Source: Notospermus geniculatus
Taxonomy: Eukaryota; Nemertea; Pilidiophora; Heteronemertea; Lineidae
Assembly: GCA_002633025.1 (NCBI GenBank)
Contig: NMRB01000296.1
Span: 142,350-206,349 of the forward strand
Direction of reading: 5' to 3'
Length of the DNA stretch: 64,000 nt
The notes below the pieces were generated by a model. That model made no database searches, was not told the origin of the DNA, and saw nothing but the letters and a program-made list of their open reading frames with translations. Every line of letters starts with the position of its first letter. Positions within the stretch are counted from its first letter, which is position 1. Shown here in pieces: positions 45,550-58,205 of this stretch. Position numbers and translations under genes: made by a program.

Positions 45550-47255
45550 CTGGTCGACGCTGTTATTTCGTCATTGGGATTAAGGAGAGTTGATGTGGAA
45601 ACATCAAATTCAGAAATGAAAGAGAAGAATTTGCCATTGCGTCCTTGAAAAACAAAGTTGTGGTAGATTTTGGTTGGGATCCAGGGATAAATACCTACCA
45701 AGCGACAAAGTCTCAGATCACGCCTTGCACCGGGGAGGCATTATCTGGGCGGTGTGGGACCTTGAGCACTGCAAAGCCACCCAAGGAACCTCAGAGACAA
45801 AGCTGAACAAGGAATCTTATCGTTATCTATCACATCTATCCCCATCGTAGTGGTGACAGTCACCCCTGGGGCCTGCACATCTAAAACGCCTCATTCTGTC
45901 GGACGAGCTGGAACAAAGTACTCAGTCTCTGAAACCTGTGGATCCAAATCCCGACGCGCAAAACTTGGCCATCGCCAACGTTCCTCATCATCTGCAGGTG
46001 GACCTCTTTCCTCAGTATGCACCCGCTGTTATCATGTCACCTGCATTTACCTTAGTCTGTCACTTGCAGGAGCTATGGACAGGTCATGTCATCTCAGCAC
46101 ACTGGTGGCGGCCAACATGTGGTGTGAACTGCCGAGGACATACGAAAATTACCAAACAGGAAATATACCAGTATTGTTGTGCAGTGTTCCTTCAATGTCA
46201 GGTTCTCTTGTAGTTCTGGAACTTTGTTGGGAACGGAACGCAATGGCAGAAACACTTGGGACTGGGTTGTCCCTGCAGATCCCAGAAGAGTTGAACAAAG
46301 CTTTTCTGTTTGGTCTTCCCCACCGAGGTTAAACCACAGGGCAAAAAGGTCCAAAACCTGTCATGGAACCACACAAAACCGCCTTGCCTGTGGTCTGTTG
46401 TTTCAATCCCCTCACTTGACTCCCCAGTACGACAGAGATCTAGCCGAGCTCTTGCGGTGGCACAAACTGCATGGTTCCAGCTATAGTTTCCCCAGCTACA
46501 CTTCAGGAGGTGAGACAAGGGGCCAAGTGACAACTTAGATTGGTTCGCTACCTTCACCACTGACTGTGACTTCATTTCTTTTGGTTCGTGTAAGAACCAT
46601 ACAAACAAGATCAAGACTCCTCGTGGAGACAAGTTTTCCTGCTCGTGGTAAAGAGAGTAGTCCTCCCTCGCTATTACGAACCAACCCTTCAGGTTCCAAG
46701 GGTTAGGCTCGTACTAACACGGAGTTCGTAATAGCGAGGATTTACATACATGTCATGAAATTTTGGGAGCCAGACGTTGGGTTCGTAATATCCGTGAGTT
46801 CGTAAAATCGAGGTTTGTAGGAGCGAGGGTGATTGTACTATAGTTGCACTTTTGAGATTAGTTAAGTTTTGTCAACAGTAATCAAATGAACTTCAATGCA
46901 GTATTAAACTGGGGATGGACTTCAAACAAGAATTGAAGGCCACTGCAAAACAATATACAGGGACCAGTTCAGGCTCCGTGGTGTCGCATCTGTCTTTTGA
47001 TTACATTTATTCAACGTCTGTCTTCGTATAAAATTGGATTGAAAGGTTGTAACCAGAATATCTGGTATCTTGTCAAGTAGCTGTTGATGGAATAATAGCA
47101 CACAAGGGACCCAGTGTCCTTTGAAAAACACATCTCTGGGGATCTGTAATTGTATATTTGTTAATGAACATCTTCTGGATCTTCTGTGTGCACTTAAGTG
47201 TGGATGGACCGCAGCTCGATTGGTCAACAATATCCCATGATACTTGGTCAATTAA
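45550..47255 (+). repeat. Tandem duplication of about 1.7 kb, copy 1
   Basis: It begins ctggtcgacgctgttatttc and is repeated from 47256. It contains a 160-codon frame (45850-46332) and a MITE (46665-46829). Relative to copy 2 it has a 1-base difference near 45770, an 11-base difference near 46255, and 1- and 17-base differences further right. The frames are therefore not maintained between copies. I do not recognise the encoded peptides. Confidence 0.93.
46665..46829. mobile_element. MITE-like element built of ttcgtaatagcgagg words, copy in unit 1
   Basis: The left end ccctcgctattacgaac and the right end gtttgtaggagcgaggg are near-inverted. Inside, gagttcgtaatagcgagg, gggttcgtaatatccg and gagttcgtaaaatcgagg repeat the same 16-18 bp word. 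An ancestral element with multiple sub-terminal repeats is likely. Confidence 0.75.
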
Positions 47256-48988
47256 CTGGTCGACGCTGTTATTTCGTCATTGGGATTAAGGAGAGTTGAT
47301 GTGGAAACATCAAATTCAGAAATGAAAGAGAAGAATTTGCCATTGCATCCTTGAAAAACAAAGTTGTGGTAGATTTTGGTTGGCATCCAGGGATAAATAC
47401 CTACCAAGTGACAAAGTCTCAGATCACGCCTTGCACCGGGGAGGCATTATCTGGGCGGTGTGGGACCTTGAGAACTGCATTAGCCACCGAAGGAACCTCA
47501 GAGACAAAGCTGAACAAGGAATCTTATTGTTATCTATCACATCTATCCCCATCGTAGTGATGACAGTCACCCCTGGGGCCTGCACATCTAAAACGCCTCA
47601 TTCTGTCGGACGAGCTGGAACAAAGTACTCAGTCTCTGAAACCTGTGGATCCAAATCCTGACCCACAAAACTTGGTCATCGCCAACGTTCCTCATCATCT
47701 GCAGGTGGACCTCTTTCCTCAGTGTGCACCCGCTGTTCTCATGTCACCTGCATTTACCTTAGTCTGTCACTTGCAGGAGCTATGGACAGGTCATGTCATC
47801 TCAACACACTGGTGGCGGCCAACATGTGGCGTGAACTGCCGAGGACATACAAAAATTACCAAACAGGAAATATACCAGTATCGTTGTGCAGTGTTCCTTC
47901 AATGTCAGGTTCTCTTGTAGTTCTGGAACTTGGTTGTTGGGAATGGAACGCAATGGCAGAAATGCTTGTCCCTGCAGATCCCAGAAGAGTTGAGCAAAGC
48001 TTTTCTGTTTGGTCTTCCCCACTGAGGTTAAACCACAGGGCAAAAGGGTCCAAAACCTGTAATGAAACCACTCAAAAACCACCTTGCCTGTGGTCTGTTC
48101 TTCCAAACCCCTCACTTGACTCCCCAGTACGACGGAGATCCAGCCGAGCTGCTCTTGATGGCCAGCTCTTGCGGTGGCACAAACTGCATGGTCCCAGCTA
48201 TAGTTTCCCCAGCTACACTTCAGGAGGTGAAAAAAGGGGCCAAGTGACAACTTAGACATGTTAGATTGGTTCGCTACCTTCACCACTGACTGTGACTTCA
48301 TTTCTTTTGGTTCGTGTAAGAATCATACGAACAAGATCAAGACTCCTCGTCAGCTTGGAGACAACTTTTCCTCCTCGTGGTAAAGAGAGTAGTCCTCCCT
48401 CGCTATTACGAACCCTTCGGGGTCCAGGGTTAAGTTTGTACTAACACGGAGTTCGTAATAGCAAGGATTTACATACATGTCATGAAATTTTGGGAGCCAG
48501 ATGTTGGGTTCGTAATATCCGGGAGTTCGTAAAATCGAGGTTCGTAAGAGCGAGGGTGATTGTACTATAGTTGCACTTTTGAGATTAGTTAGGTTTGGTC
48601 AACAATACTGGTAATCAAATGAATTTCAATGCAGTATTAAACTGGGGATGGACTTCAAACAAAAATTGAAGGCCACTGAAAAACAATTACAGGGACCAGT
48701 TCAGGCTCCATGGAGTCGCATGTCTTTTGATTGCATTTGTTCAACATCTGTTTGTCTTCGTATAAAATTGGATTGAAAGGTTGTAACCAGAATATCTGGT
48801 ATCTTGTCAAGTAGCTGTTGATGGAATAATAACACACAAGGGAGCCAGTGTCCTTTGAAAAACAAGTCTCTGGGGATCTGTAATTGTATATTTGTTAATG
48901 AACATCTTATGGATCTTCTGTGTGCACTTAAGTGTGGATGGACCGCAGCTCGATTGGTCAACAATATCCCATGATACTTGGTCAATTA
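47256..48988 (+). repeat. Tandem duplication of about 1.7 kb, copy 2
   Basis: It matches 45550-47255 and ends at ggtcaatta (48988). It contains the longest frame in the window (47722-48255, 177 codons), which exists only because of indels relative to copy 1. The opposite strand holds a 166-codon frame (47801-48301) over the same bases. Such double-strand openness without conservation between copies argues against a real gene. Confidence 0.93.
48397..48556. mobile_element. MITE-like element of ttcgtaatagcgagg words, copy in unit 2
   Basis: This is the counterpart of 46665-46829. Here the right end is cleaner (gaggttcgtaagagcgaggg), so the inverted repeat is more obvious. The element was present before the 1.7 kb duplication. 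Confidence 0.78.
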
Positions 48989-50386
48989 GTTTAAACGCAC
49001 TTGTTTCCCTCTCTTCTATCATATAATGGCAATCTATCTCAGATTAATCTGGGTAGAGTAGGTTACCGTAGCCAAGCGCATGTCCTTCGGGAGCTTCTTC
49101 GGACATAAGATGGACGCCACATGTTGATAACCCTTAAGATGTCCCCTGATGCTGCGAGCACATTGTGCTGTATTTGAGAGTGTTCTCCTTTGGTGCTTGT
49201 TGCCCATTGTAGCAGTAGGCCACATTTGTGTGCCATGGATACGTCACCTCCAATTAGGGATTCTAAAGTTTGGAGTCAGTTCATGAAACAGGCCCCAGAG
49301 CCCATATTCCTAAAACTGCTTAGGTCTGAGTGTGACACTTATCCTTTGTTCAACACAAAACACAAAAGATAAGTATCATACTTTGATTTAAGTACATGTA
49401 TGTTTATGTTTGTGAATATGGACCCAGGTGTCCACCTGCTTGAGGTGTCTGTCAAGGGATGTTTTACTGTACTTCTTCACCAATAATGTGAATCATCAAG
49501 GAGAAATGTCCGAGATGATGCCACCCTAGAAAGAGGCAGAAAATACTTGAGCACTGAGTGAATGACCAGAATGGAGGGTTGTGCTGGATCAAACGTGGGA
49601 GATTAGCCTTGGCTCCCTGCACTTTATTCAGTCTGATCGCCCTTGCCATGGATGTATGATTACTGGCCAATAAAAATAAGATAGGGCCAGGCCTCAGGAT
49701 TACCCGTATCTTGAAACAGAGCCGATTTGAGGGCACATAGGAGCCATTAGGAGTATCGGAACGAGTGTTTCGGGCATCTGGTGGCATTCAAACATCCACA
49801 TTCCCGCAAGTGGCAATTATATATTTGTATCAATCTGGGTCATTCCGTCATCAATTGCCTATAATTCGCTCAGAGTCCGTCCACTGATCCTCTAGGGTAT
49901 CGGGAAATTAAGCTTGTTTTTGAAATGGCAGCCATGTGGTGCTGGGATGGTCAATCTAAGTGGGTAAGGGCTCAAACGACCCATTCATCATGCCAATGGC
50001 CTGGACGGACATTGTTCGAATATTGTATGATAATCTCGCGCCCAAATCACAAATATAATCGAGATTGAATCAGGAGAAATAATCAATTTCATCTGGCGTA
50101 TTCCGGGTTGTTCTGAGATGCCCTGCAATGACCATAGGTCACCTCTGAGTGAATGAGTCCCTTGGTAGAGGCGCTCCTCCATATTAGAGTCTTCTCATGC
50201 AAGTCAGCAATTCAAAATTGTTTTCGAGTACGACTTGCGTTGGGACAATGTCAGGAACGACGGCTGATAGTTTCCTGTGGTTGAGTCGTGGAGGAGCACC
50301 ATCAGAAGCAGAGCTTGTTTGCATCAGGAGTCCTGCCTTGAGTTCCAGCAAATCCCACCAGGAGCAGCAGAAGATTCTCTGTTGCA
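48989..50386. other. Unassigned sequence around a weak hairpin element
   Basis: Apart from the element at 49299-49428 and a 40-base fragment of the dispersed hairpin family near 50170-50210 (gcgctcctccatattagagt), nothing is seen. A 107-codon minus frame (49464-49787) has no domain. Confidence 0.45.
49299..49428. mobile_element. Possible hairpin element, about 130 bp
   Basis: cccatattcctaaa at the left pairs with tttgtgaatatgg at the right. An inner pair, gtgacacttatcctttgt with acaaaagataagtatcatac, gives a second stem. It is preceded by tcatgaaacaggcccc, a fragment of the end seen at 34244-34357. Confidence 0.5.
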
Positions 50387-50789
50387 TTTTGAGATGTTCT
50401 GGGTAAATCTGCCGTGATCAGAACCAGGGCGTGGAGGTCTGTTTCTAGTTCGTTTCAGCATATCCCACCAGTGGGAGCTGGCATCGGGGTTACGTCAGAA
50501 GATCAATTCATTGTGTGGTGACAATGGCGTGGTTGAACAGCAGGTTACGCCATGGAAAACATCTTCCTCATCACCAACTTGAGGCCATTCTTCCAACTGT
50601 TGAGGCAGCCCACTATTTGACACATCGCCACCGTTCGATCAGAACTGGAAGGAACTCTCAATATCAGCTGGGAGATGGCTCAAGAGGCTTGAACTCATTC
50701 ACATCCCTCAGTTTGGTAACCTTTCCCTGGTGGCTATTTGATGGCCTCTCTTGGGTATCCAATGACTGGTAGATCTTTCCTGCAATGAA
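50387..50789 (+). repeat. Tandem duplication of about 0.4 kb, copy 1
   Basis: It starts ttttgagatgttctgggtaa and is repeated from 50790. The copies share almost every base, including cagcatatcccaccagtggg and gactggtagatctttcctgc. An 85-codon frame in copy 1 (50515-50772) is broken in copy 2 by a loss of bases near 51099. Confidence 0.93.
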
Positions 50790-51201
50790 TTTTGAGATGT
50801 TCTGGGTAAATCTGCCGTGATCAGAACCAGGGCTTCCCGTTTGCTTGTGGAGGTCTCTTTCTAGTTCGTTTCAGCATATCCCACCAGTGGGAGCTGGCAT
50901 CGGGGTTACGTCAGAAGATCAATTCATTGTGTGGTGACAATGGCGTGGTTGAACAGCAGGTTACGCCATGGAAAACGTCTTCCTCATCACCAACTTGAGG
51001 TTGTTCTTCCAACTGTTGAGGCAGCCCACTATTTGACACATCGCCACCGTTAGATCAGAACTGGAAGGAACTCTCAATATCAGCTGGGAGATGGCTCAAG
51101 GCTTGAACTCATTCACATCCCTCAGTTTGGTAACCTTTCCCTGGTGGCTATTTGATGGCCTCTCTTGGGTATCCAATGACTGGTAGATCTTTCCTGCAAT
51201 G
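50790..51201 (+). repeat. Tandem duplication of about 0.4 kb, copy 2
   Basis: It matches 50387-50789 and carries about 14 additional bases (cttcccgtttgcttg) near 50833. There is no N at the junction. Confidence 0.93.
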
Positions 51202-53067
51202 CCCTTTTCTATTAGACTATTGTCTCTTGGATGAAGACCCTAAGGTATCATTAAGAGAACCACCTTGTATTCTTGTATACGGCTTGTCGGATCGCGTTAT
51301 GTGATACCTTCATTATTCTCTTCCTCCATTCATTTTGAATTCACCCCTATTGTATGTGACCTTGGGATCAAGTGCAAAGTGTTAGATAGTTCGTTGGAAT
51401 TTCACAGGTGGATTTATTAAAGATGCTGCTGAAGGCAGGAAATCTCTATTGCTACTAACCAGAGATGTTTCATATGGTCCATAGGTGGTAGGGGTGGATG
51501 GTGGGCCAGTGGTGGCGTTTCATGCCAAAATTCTCACTATCGTCTCTAAAATACATAGTTTATTTGAACTTCCATGATTAGTTCAGCAAGTTCCTTTGAT
51601 ACAAACCTTGTAGTGTGTTCCTCTCCCTGACTTGCTAACAGTAACACCATGTCTTTGAGGGCTTAAGGCTACATGTAGTTCGCCATTAGTATGTTGTAGC
51701 AATACCACTGATAAACTTTGTCTGGTGTTTCTTATCATCGTCTTCCACCGATTGTTCAAAGCTTTCTCAAACTGTTAAAGATGCGATGACAGTCCATCCC
51801 AAACTTCGTCTAATCTTCTGACTGCACATCCTTAGAATCCCTCTCTCTTCAGAACAATTGAAATTCTATGATTATGCCAATTAAGCTGCTGTTCAGACAC
51901 CATTTTATCTCTCGCTTTCACCGCATGTCCGAAACCTTGGTGAATGCAAGATAATGACAGCGACTGTCTATCAGTCATCCACCATTCCCGAGTTAAACGG
52001 TGTATATCATGTCAGAAGGACAATTGAAATTCTGCGAGTATATCGTGGCAATCCTCGGTAATACGTCTTGTTGTTTCTAGGGAGTTTAGAGTAGAAGTCC
52101 AACAGATGTTCGCCGGAATAACAACGAGCTTTGGGGTTACCCGTCAAGACCTGCTGATGATTTGAGATCTGTAACAAGTCATGTTGTTTGTTAGGATGTG
52201 GAAAAAATGCCAAGATGTTGAGTGGGGTGTTAGACATCCTGAGGTAATCAATGGTTCTTAGCGTTTGGTCCCTCCGTCAAGGCATGATGTATGCTGTGAG
52301 GGTGGGGGGGGGGGTCGGGGGAGGGAGGGAGCATTAACAACTGCTGATTACCTCAAGATGGCCGATAGAGCGCTGTAGAAATGAACGGATGAAGGCATGA
52401 AATGTACTGTTTGTAAACTTTCTGAAGGGCTGTGGATGTTGTAGTTGTGGTCTTTGACGACTAATGGAAGGTCCAGAAGAATCAAGCTGGGGAAAAATAC
52501 TCGATTAAAAACAATCTTGTCCTTCATTTGAGAGTGTCGTGCTGGGTTTGTTGACGTGAATCTTCTCATTGACTTGTTTTTGATGACAGGAATTCATCCA
52601 CTCTCTCCGTCATCCTGTCTCTTTCCTTTCTTTAAGTGCTGCTGCATTTGCGGTTACAAGATTCAAAAGATGTTCGCCGTCGTGTCGGAATATCGATGTG
52701 CCGTCATTCTTACCAATAAACGAGAGTGGGAATTTTTTCAAGGAGCCATCCTTGACCGATTTCACGATTTAGCTTCAAGATACTTCAGTCGTAATTCACC
52801 CTGATTAAGATCAATAGACGATTATGGGATAGATACACTTAAAGATGCAAATGATTTTGATGAATAATTGGGTAAAATTTTGACCCACGGATGAGAGTGC
52901 GTTTGGAGATTTTTTCTATCGCTGATAGAGTCGAGGCAGATTCTTTGAATAGTAAAATATCGATGAAATCTGACTCTAGAATGGTGGCAGCCTAGATTAC
53001 AGATCCGTCACAGTCAACTTAACACTTTCTCTGCGAATGATACACTGATTCAAAATAGTTTCAGTGA
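51202..53067. other. Unassigned sequence with a G-rich tract
   Basis: A run of 11 G (52304-52314) followed by cgggggagggagggag forms a G-rich tract at 52300-52331. It could form a quadruplex or be a sequencing weak point. Nothing else is seen. Confidence 0.5.
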
Positions 53068-53143
53068 GCTCCTCCATGTGAGAGTTTTCTCATGTGATTT
53101 GGTTCTCATTAGGCAGTTCATCACCATTGTTGGTGTCTTAGTG
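53068..53143 (-). repeat. Copy of one arm of the dispersed tccatgtgagag family
   Basis: gctcctccatgtgagagttt tctcatgtgatttggttctc attaggcagttcatcaccat tgttggtgtc aligns along its length with 26584-26660. The second arm is absent. Confidence 0.75.
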
Positions 53144-56100
53144 GACACTTGCTAGCCTAGTCTGATCATGGCAATTACAAAAAATATGAATATAACAATC
53201 CAACCACAAACTGTGGAATTTGAGTTGATGGTCCAATAAAGTCCCGTCTCACTTCAATATATTATGCGCCACAATTGAGCTTAGTTCTTTGTTTCAACTC
53301 CAATGTCACTCATTGAACTAGCCAAAATGGAGCATTTCCAGACACCATTTGAGATATTTTCGTCACATTTCCAATGGAAAATTGTCAATACAAGTGCTTG
53401 GTGCCATCGCGGCACCACTTGATGGGTTGCCCTAACCTTGTTAAACTCGCTTGTACACATCATGTCTAAACATTGCTAATTGCAAGTTAAGTGGACAAAT
53501 TCAAATTCAGAAAGTGAGTAAAAAGCAATTTGTTTTTTGTTGGCTCTGAATTTCATGCAGACCATGTGATGTTCATGCCCTTGACACTCACATTTAACCA
53601 TACTCCATGTTCTCACGGTCAAATTTGTCTACACACAGAAGATTGCTTGAAAGCTGGGGGATCTGAATTTGAGAATTTGGTCACTGATTCTGCAGGCTAT
53701 GCTTTTGGACTGTTCCTGCGTGATTCGCAGACATCATGGACACATTTCTGGCAGCATGCTTGGAGAAGAATAGCAATTTTCATCGGGTTTGTGGATGTCG
53801 CATAGAATTTAATTGCTTGGGATTGGGACAGTAGACTATGAATAGAATTAAGAGTCTTCTTCACCAAAAGAAACTGTTGTTCTCTGTTTGACTTTTTGCT
53901 CTTCCTTTGACATCAATCAGACCTTCTCTTAGTCAAGCCCAATTACTGTGCTCCTGGGAATCGTGGTCTGAGTGGTCAAGCTCTGACGTGGTTTGCTTCT
54001 TGGCAAGATCTGTGGGAGCTGATCAATGTCCATCATTTCTTTCTCAGCAACTTCATCTAAAAAAGGAATTCCATCAGCAATAACTCAATGAAACCATTGT
54101 GAAATAAACCACTGAACCATTGTCTATTTCAGTCGAGAAGAATTCATACCCCTGCTACATGAGATTTGTAGCCAAGTTGCTGCCAAGGGTTATCTCCACA
54201 ATTTCGCATATTTCCTTCTATGGTGGATTTCCAATTAGAATTTTTCACAATGCCCCACTGGGAATGGTGGGAGGACATCCAGGTGCCAATGTGGCCATGG
54301 ATTTTCTCCAAGTATACACCAGGATCCATCCTTTTATGTTTCCCTGAGTAAGGTTAGGTATTCAAATCAGACTGCTTAGTGAAAGAGATGTGGTCTGGCA
54401 TAGTCTTTTGCCGAACGTTGCTGAAATGGCACGTTTATTTCCCGGACATGGATAACAGAACCCAGCGTTCCCTCTGCCTTGGCTCAGCCCTCGACTATAG
54501 TTTCTTGCATAGTTTCCTTGGGATCCTTGGGACTGAAGGTCAGCAGAACATGAAGACTCTGCTCCATCTCTTCGACAGGTCCATCAGACTCCTGAAGAAG
54601 CTTGTTTCATTGTATGGTTGTTCCTTTCATGTCTGGAAACCTTAGGAACGAGTAATATGAATTATGGACCCATTGGTGTTGTATTACTGGGTATGAACAT
54701 AAGGTTCTGGTTCCTCTACGATTCTCACATGGTTCTAGCTCTTTGTACTTATGAAATGATATCAAGGTTGAGATTCACCTGAACTTGGCATCGGCTCCTT
54801 CTGTAACACTATGACCTCCTTCAGACCTCTGGACCTCGCCTCCTGCCAGAGACCCATTGAAATGTTCTGAATCATACCCTATCCGTTGCCAAAAATGATA
54901 CCATGGAGGAGATGGGATGGCCATTGTTATGCTGGAGGGCTCCAGTCAAACTGATGTCTCGTCTGGTAACTCAGCCAGTTCGTCCGTGGTTATCTTTCTA
55001 GTGGCTGTAGGGAAGGCATTGAATGGACTGCAAACTGTTCTCCACTTCATATCTCCGCTCTTTAAGATACTGGTGCTGCTATTTCCTCTTTTGTTTGCCA
55101 AACTTTCTTGCCATCGGCAACAAAAACAGCTGCTTTTTTCGTCCAGGCCAAGAAGGCAGAACACAACTGAAAACATGAAGTAAACTACTGTGGGAGCTCC
55201 TTATGTGGACGACTCTATGAGGAGGGGACCTCTCGGATTAAGGACACCACACTTCAGCTCCAAATCGTACATGTCTGTCCGTGTTTACCATTGAAGTAGG
55301 ACAGCATTTGTCACTTCCAAAGGTGTCACTAATAGATGAGGTCCCCTAGTTTGTGGATAATTTGTGGCGTAATGACACTTAAAGAATCCAATCCAAGGAC
55401 CAGGCCTCTCCAATTGACATTGATATCATGGGCAGGTGGTCAAAATATCCTTGAACAAACACAATCTAGACGGCCCATCACCCACGACCGGAGAACATCG
55501 TGGTAAACTATGTATTAGGTATATATGCGGAAGTGACATATTAAACATTCAATTGATGAATATATCTTGTGTATACAAGTAAATAACGTGGCGGTCTATG
55601 ATGGAGGATTTGGTGAGGGCTCGGGAAACCAATCTCGAGTTTGAAAGGAAGCACAAGCACTGATTGATGTTTCTGAGGCATGTGGAACTGCGACAGAAAA
55701 TTGACGGATATTCGTCCGATTGGTTCGTTCATCATGGAGATGGCCGGAGTGATCATTAAAGATGGATGATGTTGGCTCTTGATCAGAACCCTGGGTAATG
55801 TGGAATCCTGGGTAATGTCGATGTTGCTGGACTTGTGGACGGAGGCTGTGATATAGGCACACACAGACTTCAAAAGACTTACTGCCGAATGCACCGTGGA
55901 ACTCACATGTGAGGAGGTAGTGTGGAAATTCCACGTGATGTCACTGTTTCAGGACTTGGGGATGGAGGATGGAGGTTGTAATCTAGGAATAGTAAGGACT
56001 CCAGGGTAGTCAACTCACGGCTTTCTGTCTCACTACCCCCTGTCCCGTGAAATCAAGTGCCAAACCAAGATCTGTCTATGCTTGACATGTTGACATTGCA

Positions 56101-57788
56101 TCATAATGATACGAAGTTGATTGCTCAGAGGGTGTGGCCATTCTTAACCTCGTTGTGCAGTGTGGTATGGTGGTCATCTTTGCCTCATCTGCGGTTAGCC
56201 TTTATGACGTAATCTTGAAAACAATCCAAACAACTCCACTAAATTAGTCATGCCTTCAAGTACGAGTCGAAGTCCATCACAGCCTTATCAATCTTACCCT
56301 CATTTGCTTCGGTCAACAGCCCAAATGACCAGCCAACTGATCCACTGGCTAATGTCCAGCCGGAGAAATTGATCAACAATTCTTTTCATACGCCAAGCTA
56401 TTATCTTGTGGAGCATTTACTGTCAGGATCAAGAAATTCTTGTGAAAAATGCCATGGATGTTCGTGACCTGTTGTCCAATGACCACTCGAGTTGTTCTGT
56501 GGAAGGCACTTGAATAAGGAGGGTCCCTCGTTTGTAGCGTTCGCTAATCCAAAGGACGTTTTGTTGTGGTGATTCGGCTGGACTCAGCCAATCAGACCGT
56601 CAGGATTGGTTTATTGACATTAGTGATTGGAAAGGACAGAGAGATATACGACTGGAGATTTTGTGGTTGTGAAACTGTAAAGCCTCTAGAAGGAAACATA
56701 CTTCCACTGGGTTTTCATGTCATTGCTTATGCATCATTAAAATCATCTTGTATGATGTGAGGTGTTACATTTGAACACATTCTTCTTTGGACATTACCAC
56801 AAACTTTGTCTTCAACCAACCAACTTCGAGTTTCTGGTCTTGGATTTTCCAACTCACAGATGGATAACATATTATGCCAATCACAATTAGTTAGCACAAA
56901 AGCCACAGATGAGAAATAAACACCATAAAAAGCTTCTATCTTTGCGATCATTTTCTTGTCATTTATACCAAGAAAATCTGTCCCAATGGTAGTAAATTGG
57001 TGAGGCCAACTCAATGTCACTGCCCTGACGAATACCCTTTTGGTAATCCTCAGATATTCCTGAGGTCTTCATGATCCTTTGGAGACACTCATCTGTACTG
57101 CTCTAATCATGGTTGTCCTTGGCAATTTCAGCACTTTTCTTCAACTTATTTCGTTACGATTGTTAAGCCACCAGTTGTGCATCCTTGGAGTGCTGTCTCT
57201 TTGATTAGCAAGGGTTTGCGTTGTCGCTTTTTGTCTTGTTAGGCCATCCTTTCTTTTTGTCCAGTTCATCAAGAAGACAAATTGCTTGGAAACAAGGGAG
57301 TAATTATTGTACATACGACATGAGTAGTCATGAATAATCATTCGATCTTGTAGGGTTGAACCGTGGAACAGGTTCTACGAGATACTTATCTTGGGTTAGC
57401 GCAATTAAATCGGGAATTGACGGACCCGTGGGATGCCCCGTTTAGGACGCAGTTGCCTCGTTTGGTGGGAAAAAATGCCTTGTCTCTCTCGTGTATGTGC
57501 GAGCATCGTTTTGTGCAAGATTAGATCGATCGCTCGTATCAGATGAGCTCTCTCGGTAGTCATCCATTATCTATCAGACGATACTCCCAATCAGGTAATT
57601 AGTGAAAAAGATGCTCATTGGACATTCTGCTTAACGAAGGCAGCTATTTTCTCATACATTCTCAGTGATATATGTGCACAAGACTTTTACAGCCTATTGA
57701 ATCTATATCCACTATGATTAGGTCAGTAGGATTGGTGGCTCACAGTTTTTGCAAAAGGGTCGTTGTCAGAAGATAAAAAGAGTGTAAG
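53144..57788. other. Longest stretch without recognised structure
   Basis: Frames reach 121 codons (minus, 55541-55906) with no domain seen. A small direct repeat cctgggtaatgt occurs twice near 55791-55815. I found no hairpin, SINE core or minisatellite, so if the window holds undetected exons this 4.6 kb is one of the likelier places. Confidence 0.4.
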
Positions 57789-58205
57789 GATTCTGAATCC
57801 ATTTCCCTTTGACAGCAGTGTCCTGGTGATTCTGAGTCCATTTCCCTTTATCATGTTTATGTCAGCAATGACCTGGGATTTCTAAGTCATTTCCCTTCAT
57901 GTCAGCAATGACCTGGTGATCCTGAGTCCATTTCCCTTCATGTCAGCAGCGACCTGGTGATCCTGAGTCCGTTTCCCTTCATGTCAGCAACGACCTGGTG
58001 ATCCTGAGTCCATTTCCGTTCATGTCAGCAACGACCTGGTGATCCTGAGTCCATTTCCCTTCATGTCAGCAATGACCTGGCGATTCTGGTCCATTTCCCT
58101 TCATGTCAGCAATGACCTTGTGATCCTTAGTCCATTTCCCTTCATGTCAGCAACGACCTGGTGATCCTGAGTCTGTTTCCCTTCATGTCAGCAATGACCT
58201 GATGA
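57789..58205. repeat. Minisatellite, 41 bp unit, about 10 copies
   Basis: The unit catgtcagcaacgacctggt gatcctgagtccatttccct t repeats. Inner copies are over 90 percent alike by eye. The first two are diverged, and one carries extra bases (tttatcatgttta). Confidence 0.95.

Noticed and set aside
47380-47661. Peptide with a WAVWDLENC-like string, reminiscent of the start of NYN-type nuclease domains
   Set aside because: Only a handful of residues match. The frame shifts in the sister copy (one-base difference near 45770) and nothing downstream supports the fold.
47722-48255. Longest plus-strand frame (177 codons) as a protein-coding gene
   Set aside because: It lies in copy 2 of a tandem duplication, and the corresponding frame in copy 1 is altered by 1-, 11- and 17-base differences. 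The opposite strand is equally open and no domain is recognised.
52300-52331. G-quadruplex regulatory element
   Set aside because: There is one long G run followed by short ones. It could fold but may equally be a homopolymer sequencing problem, and no promoter context is visible.
57789-58205. CRISPR-like array
   Set aside because: The whole 41 bp unit is conserved with no variable spacer, so it is a minisatellite. The same applies to the arrays at 330, 11191, 14154, 25311 and 36598.
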